NCBI GenBank assembly: GCA_004794655.1
Contig: SMMW01000056.1
Location: 744,001-808,000 of the forward strand
Source of the DNA: Marisa cornuarietis
Taxonomy: Eukaryota; Mollusca; Gastropoda; Architaenioglossa; Ampullariidae
Reading direction: 5' to 3'
Length of the DNA: 64,000 bases
The notes below the pieces were generated by a model. That model did no database searches, had not been told where the DNA came from, and saw only the letters and a program-made list of their open reading frames with translations. The translations under genes and the position numbers were made by a program. Positions 51,101 through 61,245 of the stretch are shown piece after piece; positions within the stretch are counted from its first letter, which is position 1; every line of letters starts with the position of its first letter.

Positions 51101-54100
51101 TCCTCTCCTTGTTGTTATCTTAGCTCTGACCTATGAAGAATATACAAAAATAGATTGAAACATACAAATCACATAAAAAGAAAGTGTTAGCGTTAATTAT
51201 AAAGTAAAAGAATACTTCAAAAACAGATTTAAATATCCAACGTATTTACAAATAGTTTTTCTTGGAAAAGGGGCTGGAGGAAAGGATGTTTGTGCACGTT
51301 GGGAGGAGGGAAGAGACCGGGAGTGGAGAATGATGCACAGAAGAGAATTCCATTGAAGACACTCAGAGATTTTGGTCTTGATTTGAAGAACACTGAGAAT
51401 GTGACTGTCCGCGGGAGAAAATAGAATAACTGCTGGCTGTTGCAGACGGTATGTACGGGCAGTCGGAGTTCGACGCCGTTCGCGCGCTGGAGACGCTGGG
51501 ACTGGCCGCCGCCACCTTCCTGCTCCTGGTCCTCGTCGTGTACCGGATGGGCTACGGCAAGTGGGACCGCATGGGGCAGCTCAACTGGGCAGCCTTTTGT
51601 CTCGGCAACTTAGCCTGTGAGTCCTTCTTTATCAATCTAGTCATCACGTTTGTCAATCAGTTATCAGATATCAGTTGGGATCCGCCTTATCAACATGTGT
51701 CTCATTGTAGTCCACATTATATGCCATTTCTCGCAAGCATCTGATTCGCATTGTAATCCACCTCATTAGCTTGTGAGCTTTATTAACCGTGATTCACCTA
51801 ATCTTAGATCATTCTGTCCATCTCATCTTAGGTCATTCTTTTCACCTCATCTTAGGTCATTCTTTTCACCTCATCTTAGGCCATTCCATCCACCTCATCT
51901 TAGGCCATTCCATCCACCTCATCTTAGATCATTCTATCCATCTCATTACTTACAGATGGTATTCAACGCTATGGTTATACCACTGCAAGTGCTGTTGATC
52001 TTTGTAAGAAAAGCAGCGTGGGTGAACTTTGAGTCTGACAGGTAGAACGAAATAAATTTACTCAGATAATCAGGTTTAAGGATTATTTATCAATTAACTA
52101 GACCCGCTGGTTTAAAATTGATTCGGCACATAGTTTAGCCTTTATTAATGTATTAATGAATGGATTCATTTATGATTAGGGCTCCTGGTCTTGGCCGGGC
52201 TTGTCGTGTACTGCGCCTTCTTCTGGCCAGTCGTGGGCACATCGCCGCTGTTATCGAGGAGGTCCTTCCCGTGGTCCATCCTCATGTGCCTCCTCGCCGC
52301 CTTCTGCTTCATCGTCGTCTGCGTTCTCATCCGCCTCAAGTGTCGCGAGGCCAGCGACTATGTGAAGAACGCCATTCCCACCTCCGGCGACCATAAACTC
52401 GATCTGAATCCGGTTACTAAAACCGGTTTGATGAATCGCTACTTCTCTCCTTCGCCATACCAAGAGGACAGGCGCTCCGTGCCTGCGCTGTCTGCTTACC
52501 ACGATGAAGGTAATGGAGGTGTGGATGGGATGGACATTTTTGTCTGTTTCTGACAGGTCGTTTGATAGTGGTGTGTGACAAATACCCCCAGTAGGACATA
52601 TATCATGTTCTCCAATTAAAAACTCAGGGTGTTAAGTTCATTTTGTGTGTTTATTCTTTCGGTACCTCTTGGTGTTAGATGTTCTTCGGGGGGCAGACGA
52701 AGGTAGGGCGAGAAGGAAGGAATGCAGCTTATGCAAAAAACATTTGAAATTAATGTCTTATAGTTTTAAGCTAAATATGTTATAAATATGTGGTGCTGGA
52801 GTCTATAATGTCAACGGATTGCAAAATTGGAAGAGAGAAAAAGGGGGTAGGGAGAATGCAAAACAGCGATAGAGAGAGAAAGGGAGAGAAAGAAAGAGAG
52901 AGATATACATAGAGCTACAGTTATCATGCTTTACAAACCCAATGTTGTATTCCAGGTAGCAGTATCTACGCAGTGAGTTCCAGAAAACATCTTTTAGGAC
53001 GGGAAACACACCGGGGTTCTGCTTACGACAACATGGGATTTCAGGGTACGTCCCAAGTACGTCCTGTGACGTTGGTTATAGATGTGAGGGTGACATCTGG
53101 TGAGGCCGTAATGTTACAGATGCGAGGGTCGCGTCTGGCGAGGTGGTGACGACACAGATATGTCACGCCACGTCCTAGCTGCACGCGCCATCTTACCGTC
53201 CACAACACTGGCCTCAAACTTTCCGGGCCAGGAAATATTTAAACACCGTTAACATGAGGAATTCGGGATCTGTCTTCACTGTCCTGCCGTAGGCGCTGAT
53301 AGCTTCTTAATTTCTTAAATCTTAATTTATTTGTATTTAATTAAAATTTTTGCTTTTTTTATTTCCTCCATTGTCCTTCCTCCGCACTTTGCCGAAAGAA
53401 GACTTTTTTGTTTGGAACACCTCTGCACAGTAACGCTTCGGCGGAAAGTTTAGGAAATAGTCAGAAATACAAGCATAAACACAGTGTATATGTGTATGTC
53501 TGTGTGAGCACATGCAGTGTTCATAAGATTAGGACACGTCTATGTGATCGATTGAAAAATGATCGAGTGGCTGAGGGAGGGAAAGAGATGGGTTAAGAGA
53601 GTGATTGGTTGATTCATGCATGAATTGACCGACCGACTGACTGACCGATTGATTCATTGGTTGGTTGTCTGATTGCTTCGGTGATACAAGAGTGAGAAGA
53701 AAGGAGAAGTGAGAGAGGAGAGGATGTCTCGTGTCACCATCTACCTTCATTCTCCCTCACTAACTCACCCACCTCGATCACTGGCTTCTCATCAGCCGTG
53801 GGATACCAACATGATTAGTAAAATGTCCTGTGATGCCACTTTCTTAGGAACCCAGGGCAGCGCCTACCGCTACCTGACAGTCCACGACACCGACCACTTG
53901 TCTCAGTCCGAGACGATGATGCGAAGGCCGTTGCCTTTGACGGTGATGTCGACAGGTAATGCTGCTTACGCCACACACAGTTCAAGGGATGATGAGACAC
54001 TTCTGCTCAAAGACCACAACACCGACTTAAGGTTCACCAACGACGGACGCCTCATGGCCAAGGCAGACTACTTAAGCCCCGAGGTAAATCATTCAGGAAT

Positions 54101-54357
54101 TTTTTTATATGTGGGTTTCGACGGGGTGGAGGGGAGACCGAAATGAAGGAAGACAAAAAAAGGAAAAAAAAGAACAAACAAGAGAAAGAAAGGAAAAAGA
54201 AGAACAAGCGAAGAAAGAAAAAATAACGAAACAACGAAGAGAGGAAAAGAAAGAAGAAAAGAAATAAAGAGTAAGAACCAAGACACTAATCTCTCTAAAA
54301 CACACATGAACACGCATCCATGATTTAGAGGCACGCACTTTCCATGATCGAAGTCGC

Positions 54358-54443
<86 letters not shown>

Positions 54444-54704
54444 TGAGTAGCATGATGGAGGAGGGAAGCCTAGTGCAAATGAAAATGTGAAGTCTTTCTT
54501 GTTTGTTGACAGCGCTCTGTGGGAAGCGAAAGCAGCCAAGGAGCACCGAGAGGAAGTGGCCACTACACCACGCACACCAGCCCCATTCCTACCTCCCACA
54601 TCCAGCCAGGACTCATCCGCATCGTCCCTCATACCGACGACAGCGACGTCAATGGCTACGACCCGACCTACATCTACAGACCGTATTCCGAGCACATCTA
54701 CTGA
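46325..54704 (+). CDS. Claudin/PMP22-like four-transmembrane protein with long cytoplasmic tail
   Basis: Exons are 46325-46538, 51446-51616, 52180-52509, 52956-53045, 53848-54083 and 54513-54704 (TGA at 54702). All junctions are GT-AG and in phase, giving 410 residues. The start, CAAGATGG, has A at -3 and G at +4. Four hydrophobic segments lie at about residues 7-28, 88-104, 119-143 and 159-180. The first extracellular loop has GLW (43-45) with Cys50 and Cys56, the claudin W-GLW-C-C pattern. [11 protein letters not shown] before the second segment parallels the claudin QAARAL motif. After the fourth segment comes a tail of about 220 residues rich in tyrosine ([32 protein letters not shown] end). 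Claudins are normally 200-300 residues and end in a PDZ-binding YV; here the end is IY. A role in septate junctions or the cell surface is inferred from the family. No precise orthologue is named. Confidence 0.85.
46583..46655 (+). repeat. (GAAA)n microsatellite
   Basis: About 18 uninterrupted GAAA units begin 44 bases after the splice donor of claudin-like exon 1. Confidence 0.98.
47198..47276 (+). repeat. (CCAA)n then (AGCA)n microsatellite
   Basis: About 15 perfect CCAA units pass directly into four AGCA units, inside intron 1 of the claudin-like gene. Confidence 0.97.
47468..47534 (+). repeat. (GATA)n microsatellite
   Basis: About 16 perfect GATA units lie in intron 1 of the claudin-like gene. 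Confidence 0.98.
48095..48158 (+). repeat. (CA)n microsatellite
   Basis: There are 32 perfect CA units in intron 1 of the claudin-like gene. Confidence 0.98.
49140..49394 (+). mobile_element. MITE with 19-base perfect terminal inverted repeats
   Basis: GGGGCCAGTTGCACAACAC at 49140-49158 is the exact reverse complement of 49376-49394. If the element is taken as GGGCCAG...CTGGCCC, it is flanked on both sides by CTG, a 3-base target duplication. The interior is AT-rich and non-coding. Short length, perfect ends and a 3-base duplication suggest a PIF/Harbinger-type MITE. A fragment resembling such a transposase lies 370 bases downstream. Confidence 0.72.
49766..50086 (+). pseudogene. N-terminal fragment of a PIF/Harbinger-like transposase
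   Basis: An open frame ends in [21 protein letters not shown], then TKRFS and a stop. The FRDRxxPLDxxDDxELYxRF pattern is characteristic of the N-terminus of Harbinger/HARBI1-type nucleases, just before the catalytic domain. The DDE catalytic part is missing, so it cannot be active. It sits on the same strand within intron 1 of the claudin-like gene. Confidence 0.45.
50901..50984 (+). repeat. (TTCG)n followed by (CCTT)n microsatellite
   Basis: About seven TTCG units pass into about twelve CCTT units, with one irregular unit and a TTCATTCATTCG end. Confidence 0.95.
51795..51950 (+). repeat. 24-base tandem repeat, about 6.5 copies
   Basis: The unit is CACCTCATCTTAGGTCATTC plus TTTT or CATC, repeated head to tail in the intron between claudin-like exons 51446-51616 and 52180-52509. 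The unit length is a multiple of three and has no stop in two frames, which creates spurious reading frames at 51773-52045 and 51789-51998. Confidence 0.9.
54363..54441 (+). repeat. (AC)n microsatellite
   Basis: About 39 AC units lie in the last intron of the claudin-like gene, ending 72 bases before the final exon. The antisense poly(Cys/Val) reading frame here is an artefact. Confidence 0.98.
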
Positions 54705-55546
54705 CACTGTCATTTCCACATGTCTACCTCTTTGCAAAGGAGCGACTCGCACACCCAGCCAATACACTTACCTGAATAGTTGAAGGGGAAAAAGCCCGTA
54801 TGTTCTCTCTGTATGCAGAAATCAGTCCAGACACTACTTCCGCCACGTCAACGTGACTCTGACGACAGGCGAAGAACAAACAGCCAAGACTTGCATACAG
54901 CCTCTGTGCAGTTTCGACTGAATTTTACACCCGGTATCAGCAGCTGGAAGTACTGCTGTTAGTTGTAGTGTCATCAAAATCTGTACATAACACTTTAATT
55001 TTCGAATTAGTGATACCGATACTCAGAGCAGTGTTGTGATGGAATGTCTCATGTCTGAGAAAGGGTGTTCACCAGGCGACAGACATAGTACCCTGGTGTT
55101 ATTTCCTGTCTCACTGCGTCAAAGCAATCCTAACAAAGCAGATTTAATATGGAGACACGTTTTCACCATTTTTTTTTAATTTTAAGTTGGCGTTCTTGAT
55201 CTGTCTGTTTAGAAAACTTTACAAAAAAGACAACATGCAATGATAATTAAGAAATCTTTCGATCCCATATGACTGTTAATTGCAAGAACACGAAACTCAA
55301 GGACAGTAGCAACAAGACAGCAGTTATAACGGTTTGCAAACAAGCTCAGTGACAAGACAATTAAACCTTTTATAAATTGGCCGTAGATGTGATAGAACTA
55401 TTGACACATGATAACGTAGCGTAGTTACGTCCTCGCACGTGACAACATAACGCAATGTAGCTACGTTGTCTTCTTGAAGTTGGTAACTATTGCCACGGAC
55501 TTGTATTACTGGACTGCTTGCAGACGATTTTATTTTCAGTGAAGTC

Positions 55547-55660
55547 ATAGAACGAGGCTGGTTACGAAATAGCGTCCGGTTTAGTCACGTTTCAGTTTAA
55601 CTACTAGAACGAGGCTGGTTAAGAAGTAGCTTCCGGTTTATTCACATTCATTGTTAAGGC
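55547..55660 (+). repeat. Two-copy tandem duplication, period about 59 bases
   Basis: TAGAACGAGGCTGGTTACGA followed by ATAGCGTCCGGTTTAGTCAC is repeated directly as TAGAACGAGGCTGGTTAAGA followed by AGTAGCTTCCGGTTTATTCAC. Confidence 0.75.
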
Positions 55661-56144
55661 TCGCCGAGACTGACAGCGGAGAACTTCGCAAGAGGCTCAG
55701 CGTTGGTCTCGGCAGACAGACAACAATCCACCCTATACACCTCCGCGCTATAGGGATGACAGTGTCACGTGGAACATCACGTGACCATGGAGAGGCAGTG
55801 ATCTTCGAAGCAAGCGTGGATATTTCATCTTGAAAGATGTATGAACCTTATGTGAACGTTTTGTGCTGGCGGTTAGGACGAATTTCCAGAGCTTCTTGAC
55901 TAGTGTCAGCACGAAGATGCCTCCCGAAGAATTAAAGCCTCGAACAAAATATGACTTAGTAGATCAGTGATGCTTTGTTCACGAATTGTGAAACGACCGA
56001 GAATGTTCTCACCACTTTTTCTGTCGTAAGTCAGTGTCCTTTGCACAGCTGCGGGGAGGTAAATCTGAAAATCTTACTGCAAAGCACATGCCGACCAGAG
56101 CACAGTAGTCTTCCTTGTCCAAACCGTATCCCTGTATATTTATG

Positions 56145-56146
<2 letters not shown>

Positions 56147-56182
<36 letters not shown>
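56147..56182 (+). repeat. (TG)n microsatellite
   Basis: About 18 TG units. Confidence 0.95.
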
Positions 56183-56184
<2 letters not shown>

Positions 56185-56655
56185 GGCGTAAATTTGCATA
56201 CTTTTATACTTTGAATTCTACGTTACGTTCTTTCAAAAATATTTTCTGATTTGTGGTTTATTTCAATCCTCGCCCACATTTTTTTTTTGTATATATAGAC
56301 ATGCATTGTTCAATTGTGTAACACACTTAACTATATTTTATAATATATACAGAGGGGAACAACGTATATGTTGCATATGGAAATATACAGAGCAATTTTG
56401 ATGTCAAGCGCTGCTATGTATAAAAGTAATATAATACTGTGCACGTTCATGGTCTGTGTAACATGTATCCACGGACTTGTATACACGTCCGTGATGTATC
56501 AAAGACGAGCGAGATTGTTTGGTTGTAACACGGCCGATGTGAATTTTAGATATGGGAGTGGGTGGTACTCATACTAAGCCATCACAAACACCAGTAATGA
56601 ATGTATGGTTTGTAAAAGGGACTAGACACAATGGCGCGTACACAGACATGAAAAC

Positions 56656-56770
56656 ACACACACACGCGCGCGCACGCACACACATAGTCTTTAACACGCA
56701 CACTTGATTATTTAACACACACACACACGCGCGCGCGCGCGCGCGAGAGCACACACACACACACACATTT
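56656..56770 (+). repeat. Mixed (AC)n/(GC)n purine-pyrimidine tract
   Basis: Runs of ACAC and GCGC alternate, including GCGCGCGCGCGCGCGC near 56732. Such alternating purine-pyrimidine sequence favours Z-DNA in principle. Confidence 0.85.
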
Positions 56771-57641
56771 GATTGTCTAGCATACACTTCTGTCTCTCAT
56801 ATATACTTACCATACATACACTCCTGTCTGTATGGCTCTATAACACATACTTCTTTCTTTAACACGCACACACTTCTGTCTTTTTCTAACACTCACAACC
56901 TCTATCTGTATTTCTCTAACAGACACTCTCTTCCACTTCACTACGGCTGCCTCTCCAGCACACACTCACCATTATTCCTTCTGTGTGTCTCTCTCTCGGG
57001 CAGTGGTACTATGTTGAATGCTCTTAACAGTCTCATAGCATTGCAGAAAGTAAGTCCCGTTAATTAATTTTAAACAAGTTCAATATGCACATTGTTGTCA
57101 AAGAAATTGATCACTTGCAACCTGTAACCTTCACGCCCCCCCCCGCCTTCATGTTGCCGATGGCCTAATTTATCTTCTATCTTCCTCCCTCTTTCTTTTT
57201 TCCCCGGTCTCCTGCCTCTTCTTGATAGCGAAAAGGACGTGAGAAAAAAGCTCCTCCTTCTCTTCTCGATACCTGACTCGCGAAGGCTACAGAAAGAAAA
57301 GATGCGATGGTCTTGAGCAATGGCCTCAAAAACATTGTATGGCGAGTTTTTGCCACTGATTTCTGCCAGATTAAGCGACAGCAGAAGTTAAGAAATGCGG
57401 GTGCTTCTCCAAGATAACGGCCAAACATTCTCAAACTTGTCTTGCTGAATCAGCGTAAGTGTTGCCACCCTGTTTTCAAGGGTTTCTACTTTATTTTTTT
57501 TCCCCAAGGAAGCAGAACACACTTTTGGGAAAAAGAGGGGTGAAAAGCTGATTCGAGTATTTCTGATCTCTGCGCTTGTTCTCTCTTCCTTTATTTGGTT
57601 TTCTCTCTTTCCCTTTGTTCTGTCCTTTCTCAACCACCTTT

Positions 57642-57644
<3 letters not shown>

Positions 57645-57705
<61 letters not shown>
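57645..57705 (+). repeat. (GT)n microsatellite
   Basis: About 30 perfect GT units. Confidence 0.98.
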
Positions 57706-57706
<1 letters not shown>

Positions 57707-58360
57707 CTACTTTGTGCTGCATTCTGTCTACCCCACCCCTAATATTGTTTATGTCTAGGGGAATGTTCGAATTATTGATACAATCATGTCTCAGTAATCG
57801 GTATAATACGTGTTGATGGTTTGCACACGCGCAACACGCTTTCGTTAAAATCAAAAGTGCTGAACCCGCTACTAAGGTCACGTCAGGTCAGTCACGTGAT
57901 ATGGCAGACTGGAGTTGCCATGATGGTAGTCCCGTCACCGCGGCTAGAGAGTGAGGTACTAGTGACTTTTTTTTTTTTTTAGCCAGGAGGACGTGAGGTA
58001 GCAAGTTCATTCCTTTCTTGGTGCATGATTCGCCAACGCTTCATGAAAAAGATGCTACATTATCTTCCCCAACCCTCTAAAGGGTCAGGTGCTCGTTCGA
58101 CAGTTGAGCCAACTGGAAAAGCTTGCTGCGTCACACGGGTAGCGAAGGGGATAGCATGAAGGCCTTCGTGTTCAGATGCGGTTTGTTTTAATCACCTGTT
58201 GTAAAGTTCTACGTCGTCGTAACGGTCCAGGGGATGATTCCTGTCCCGAAAAACACGTTCTCGGCGTAGAAGACGTCGAATACGGTTCCTCAAGATCAAA
58301 TCTGCCATGTTGTGCTGTCGGTACGATAGCGAGCTAATGGAAGGGTCAGGCTGCGTTAGC

Positions 58361-58470
58361 GCTATAGGTACGACAGCCGGCTATCGGGGGTCCCTGCATG
58401 CGAAATTTCCCGCGCTATCGTGACGAAAGGCCTATCGTACCTATAGCAGCGCTATCGGTGTTCCCTGCAT
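58361..58470 (+). repeat. Compact cluster of inverted and direct repeats around CTATCG/GTACCTATAGC
   Basis: GCTATAGGTACGACAGC (58361-58377) is inverted at 58431-58447 as CCTATCGTACCTATAGC with two mismatches. CTATCGGGGGTCCCTGCAT (58381-58399) is repeated directly at 58452-58470. A further GGTACGATAGC lies at 58320-58330. The family is unknown. Confidence 0.7.
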
Positions 58471-59654
58471 ATGGGGCCAGACCATCCGCTTCGCCATGCA
58501 AACTGATCTTCTTGATGCTTGATTCCGTTTCATGCAGCATACATAGCGACAGTTTTAGAGATTATTTGCAATTTATCGTTTTCAGTCATGCGACACACTT
58601 CATGTAGCCTGGGTAAATAAATAACTTAGGTAAGAGGTTTAATGACACATAATTTACTACAAAAATAAGATGATTTTTCGCCAACACATGTCAACGGGCA
58701 AACATACTTAAGTCTGTCGAAACACGAAAAAATGCTAGAACTGTAATGTAATAATGAAAAACAAACTAGCTATGATATTTATGAACACATCAGTATTGAA
58801 ATATCAACAAAGCGCACATTGGACAAACATCTCACAAATCATTGTACAAAGCTGGACACTTGTCTGTGAGGTGGAACTAAATGGTGTCGGTTTTGAGCAC
58901 AATGAAGATGGACATAAGTTGTTTACTGGCCCGCTAATTGTAAGTGATGCTCTGTTCATGTTTTTCCTGAAGATCTTCATTTTGTATATGATACAGGTTC
59001 GGAGACAACACATCCATCGAACAATGTAATGTATGTAAACTATATACAAGACTTGATGTAACTGCCCTGTCTTTTTTTTAAATAAATTAGAACGATTACA
59101 AGCGATGACGAAGGGGATAATGTTGTTAGTAGCTAACTAAACTGACATATTCCTAATTTTTCTTTTGATGTAATCGCTTCTTTTCTTGTCTAAGTAAGGA
59201 TAACCCCTTTCTCAATATCATAAGCCCTCGTTCAAAGGAAGTGAGATGATTCCTGCCTTGACTCATGTGTACCCTATGTCAAATATTGTCCACCCAGTTT
59301 GGTAGCAGAGGTAGTTTAAAAGGAACACAAACAATTTTAAAAAGTAAATTAAATATTAGACTCAATCAAAGCACCCAAATTTAATGATGATGATGATGTT
59401 GACGATGGCGAGGAAGACGATGACAATAAAAACCCCAAACAAAGAAGCGAAAGAACCGAATGAGTTTTAGCACAAAGGTGAGCAGAAGAATGTCATTAGA
59501 AGAACATGAGTCTGCTTCCCTACAAAAAGAATTAAAAACTAAAATTAAACAGAAACAAAACAAAAAAAAATTATTAGAAACAAATACAAAATAGAAAAAT
59601 CCCCCCTTTTCCCCGATGATGAATGATCAGTTTATAACCATGAGGGTTGGGGGC

Positions 59655-60232
59655 TCAGATGCCGAAATGTGGGTTCAAACGTTTGTGGCTACATCCTTCT
59701 GAACCTGGAAGCTCGAAGGTATTTTCGTTGCCACCTTGCACGGTGCTGCCATAGAAACCCTTCTCTCCCGCCTTCATGCACACGACTCGGGAGTGAGCGG
59801 CCGAGCCCAGGCATCTGCACAGGGTAAGATGTGGCATGATACAAAGATTGATGACAGCAGTAAACATACTGACAGACATATTACAGTCATGCTTATGCAA
59901 CTTTAAGCTATCATTACACAGTAACAGAGATGAGGAGAGAGAGAGAGAGAGAAAGAAAGAGACTAAGACTTGCAATGAATACACGCAGACATAAAGAGAC
60001 AGGCAGATACAGATGAAAGTGTGTACATCAAGCGGGACAGAAAATGCACGTGTGGTTGCGCGTGGAATCTTGCCTGCAATAGTCGTCTCTGCCGTCATTG
60101 TCGACATCGCGCATAAACCAGGTGCCAGTCTGACCTGGTTCGAATCCCAGTTTGGACACATACTGGTGATCATGGCCGGCGGTGCCCGCCAGCGCACACG
60201 ACAGAAATCGACGTCTGCCTTTACCAATGACC
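59655..60232 (-). CDS. FG-GAP/VCBS-repeat protein, last two exons
   Basis: Minus-strand exons 60232-60074 and 59814-59655 (TGA at 59657-59655) encode about 106 residues. The first reads RVIGKGRRRFLSCALAG, then FEPGQTGTWFMRDVDNDGRDDYC. The second continues RCLGSAAHSRVVCMKAGEKGFYG and ends RLNPHFGI. DVDNDGRDDYCR is a calcium-loop motif typical of FG-GAP/VCBS repeats. The YCRxIG...FLSC pattern recurs as YCRCLG...VVC, showing two tandem modules. The internal exon is 53 codons, phase 2 at both ends. The intron between them starts with GC instead of GT (CAG|GCAAGA) and ends in GTGCAG. Upstream exons were not found in the window. Such proteins are usually extracellular; the substrate or partner is unknown. 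Confidence 0.72.
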
Positions 60233-61132
60233 CTGTATGGACGACAGTTAGACATTTTGCTGATGAAGTTGTTGAGACCAGCGTTTAAGAAATGATCTGA
60301 ATGCGTGTAGACAGTTCACATTAGAGAACATGGAACGCGACAAAATTAACGCACAGCAAAATTGTTCTTCATTGTTTGCAAAAAAAAGTTCTGAAGAATA
60401 ATAAAATCGGATAGGTAGCGATGATAGTGATCCTTTACCGAAAGATAGCTAGTACATGGTTATGAACAAAAAAACAAAACAAAATAAAACAAAAGAAAAC
60501 AAAACAACAACTTATTTTAGGTATTTGCTTCAGAGTTCAGAACTCTTAAAATCCTGTTTCAGAGATCTCTATAAACAAGGTCTCTCTTTTTCTCTACTCC
60601 TCCCCCTCTGGGTTTCGTCTTATGTTTGTGTGCGTGAGTGTATGTGTGTATATGAGTGTAATGTTTGGGAATGTTGAGTGTTGCTGCCGGGTGTGTCCAG
60701 TGAGCCGCGATATAAACACTTGATTGTTTATTGTTTATGCCTGTCTGAAGTGTCAAAGTCCTGGCTCGCCAAAAACTGCTTCTCCGGAAGCAAGAGCGGT
60801 AATCCATAAGGTCTGTCTTGTTTACAAAACAAAACCCCGGGTAGCCTGGACGTGTTTACTGTGACTCCCACTTGCCTCGTTTGTCTCCCAATCGTATCTT
60901 CACCATCTCTTCTCTAAACACGCTTCCAGGGCAGACAAAACCGCCATCGTCAGTCTTTTGTCAGTTGACTACACTTCGTGGCCAATCTTTATACTAAATA
61001 CTATGCAGAGCTTCGACATTGTTCTTTAAAATACTTGGCAGATATTCAGTAAATTAAAAGGAACTTTTTCCGCCTGACACCAGACGCAAAGAAAGACGTT
61101 GGGTAAAAAAACTAACAAAAAAACCCAAACAA

Positions 61133-61245
61133 AAAAACAACAAAAACAAACAAACAAACAAACAAAAACAACAACAACAACAACAACAACAAAAAACAAG
61201 AACAAAAAAAACCACAAACAAACAAACAAACAAACAAACAAACAA
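61133..61245 (+). repeat. (CAAA)n/(CAA)n low-complexity tract
   Basis: Interrupted CAAA, CAA and poly(A) units. The minus-strand poly-hydrophobic reading frames here are artefacts. Confidence 0.9.

Larger units (their letters stand above)
54705..59654. other. 3' flank of claudin-like gene; no further gene recognised
   Basis: The stretch contains the claudin-like 3' untranslated region, of unknown length, then microsatellites and short duplications listed separately. The tail end of the FG-GAP gene converges from the right. No exon with homology was found in either strand. Confidence 0.4.

Noticed and set aside
51795..51950. Regular 24-base repeats resembling a CRISPR array
   Set aside because: The copies are head to tail without unique spacers, inside a eukaryotic intron.
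54105..54767. 220-residue minus-strand open frame, the longest in the window
   Set aside because: It runs antisense to the last claudin-like exon and through an (AC)n array giving poly(Cys-Val). Its length comes from the repeat.
56569..56787. Minus-strand frame with RARARACVCV repeats
   Set aside because: It is a product of the mixed AC/GC dinucleotide tract.
60137..60148. Perfect tRNA B-box-like GGTTCGAATCCC on the plus strand
   Set aside because: No A box or pairing acceptor stem lies at the right distance, and the bases are explained as minus-strand codons of the FG-GAP exon.
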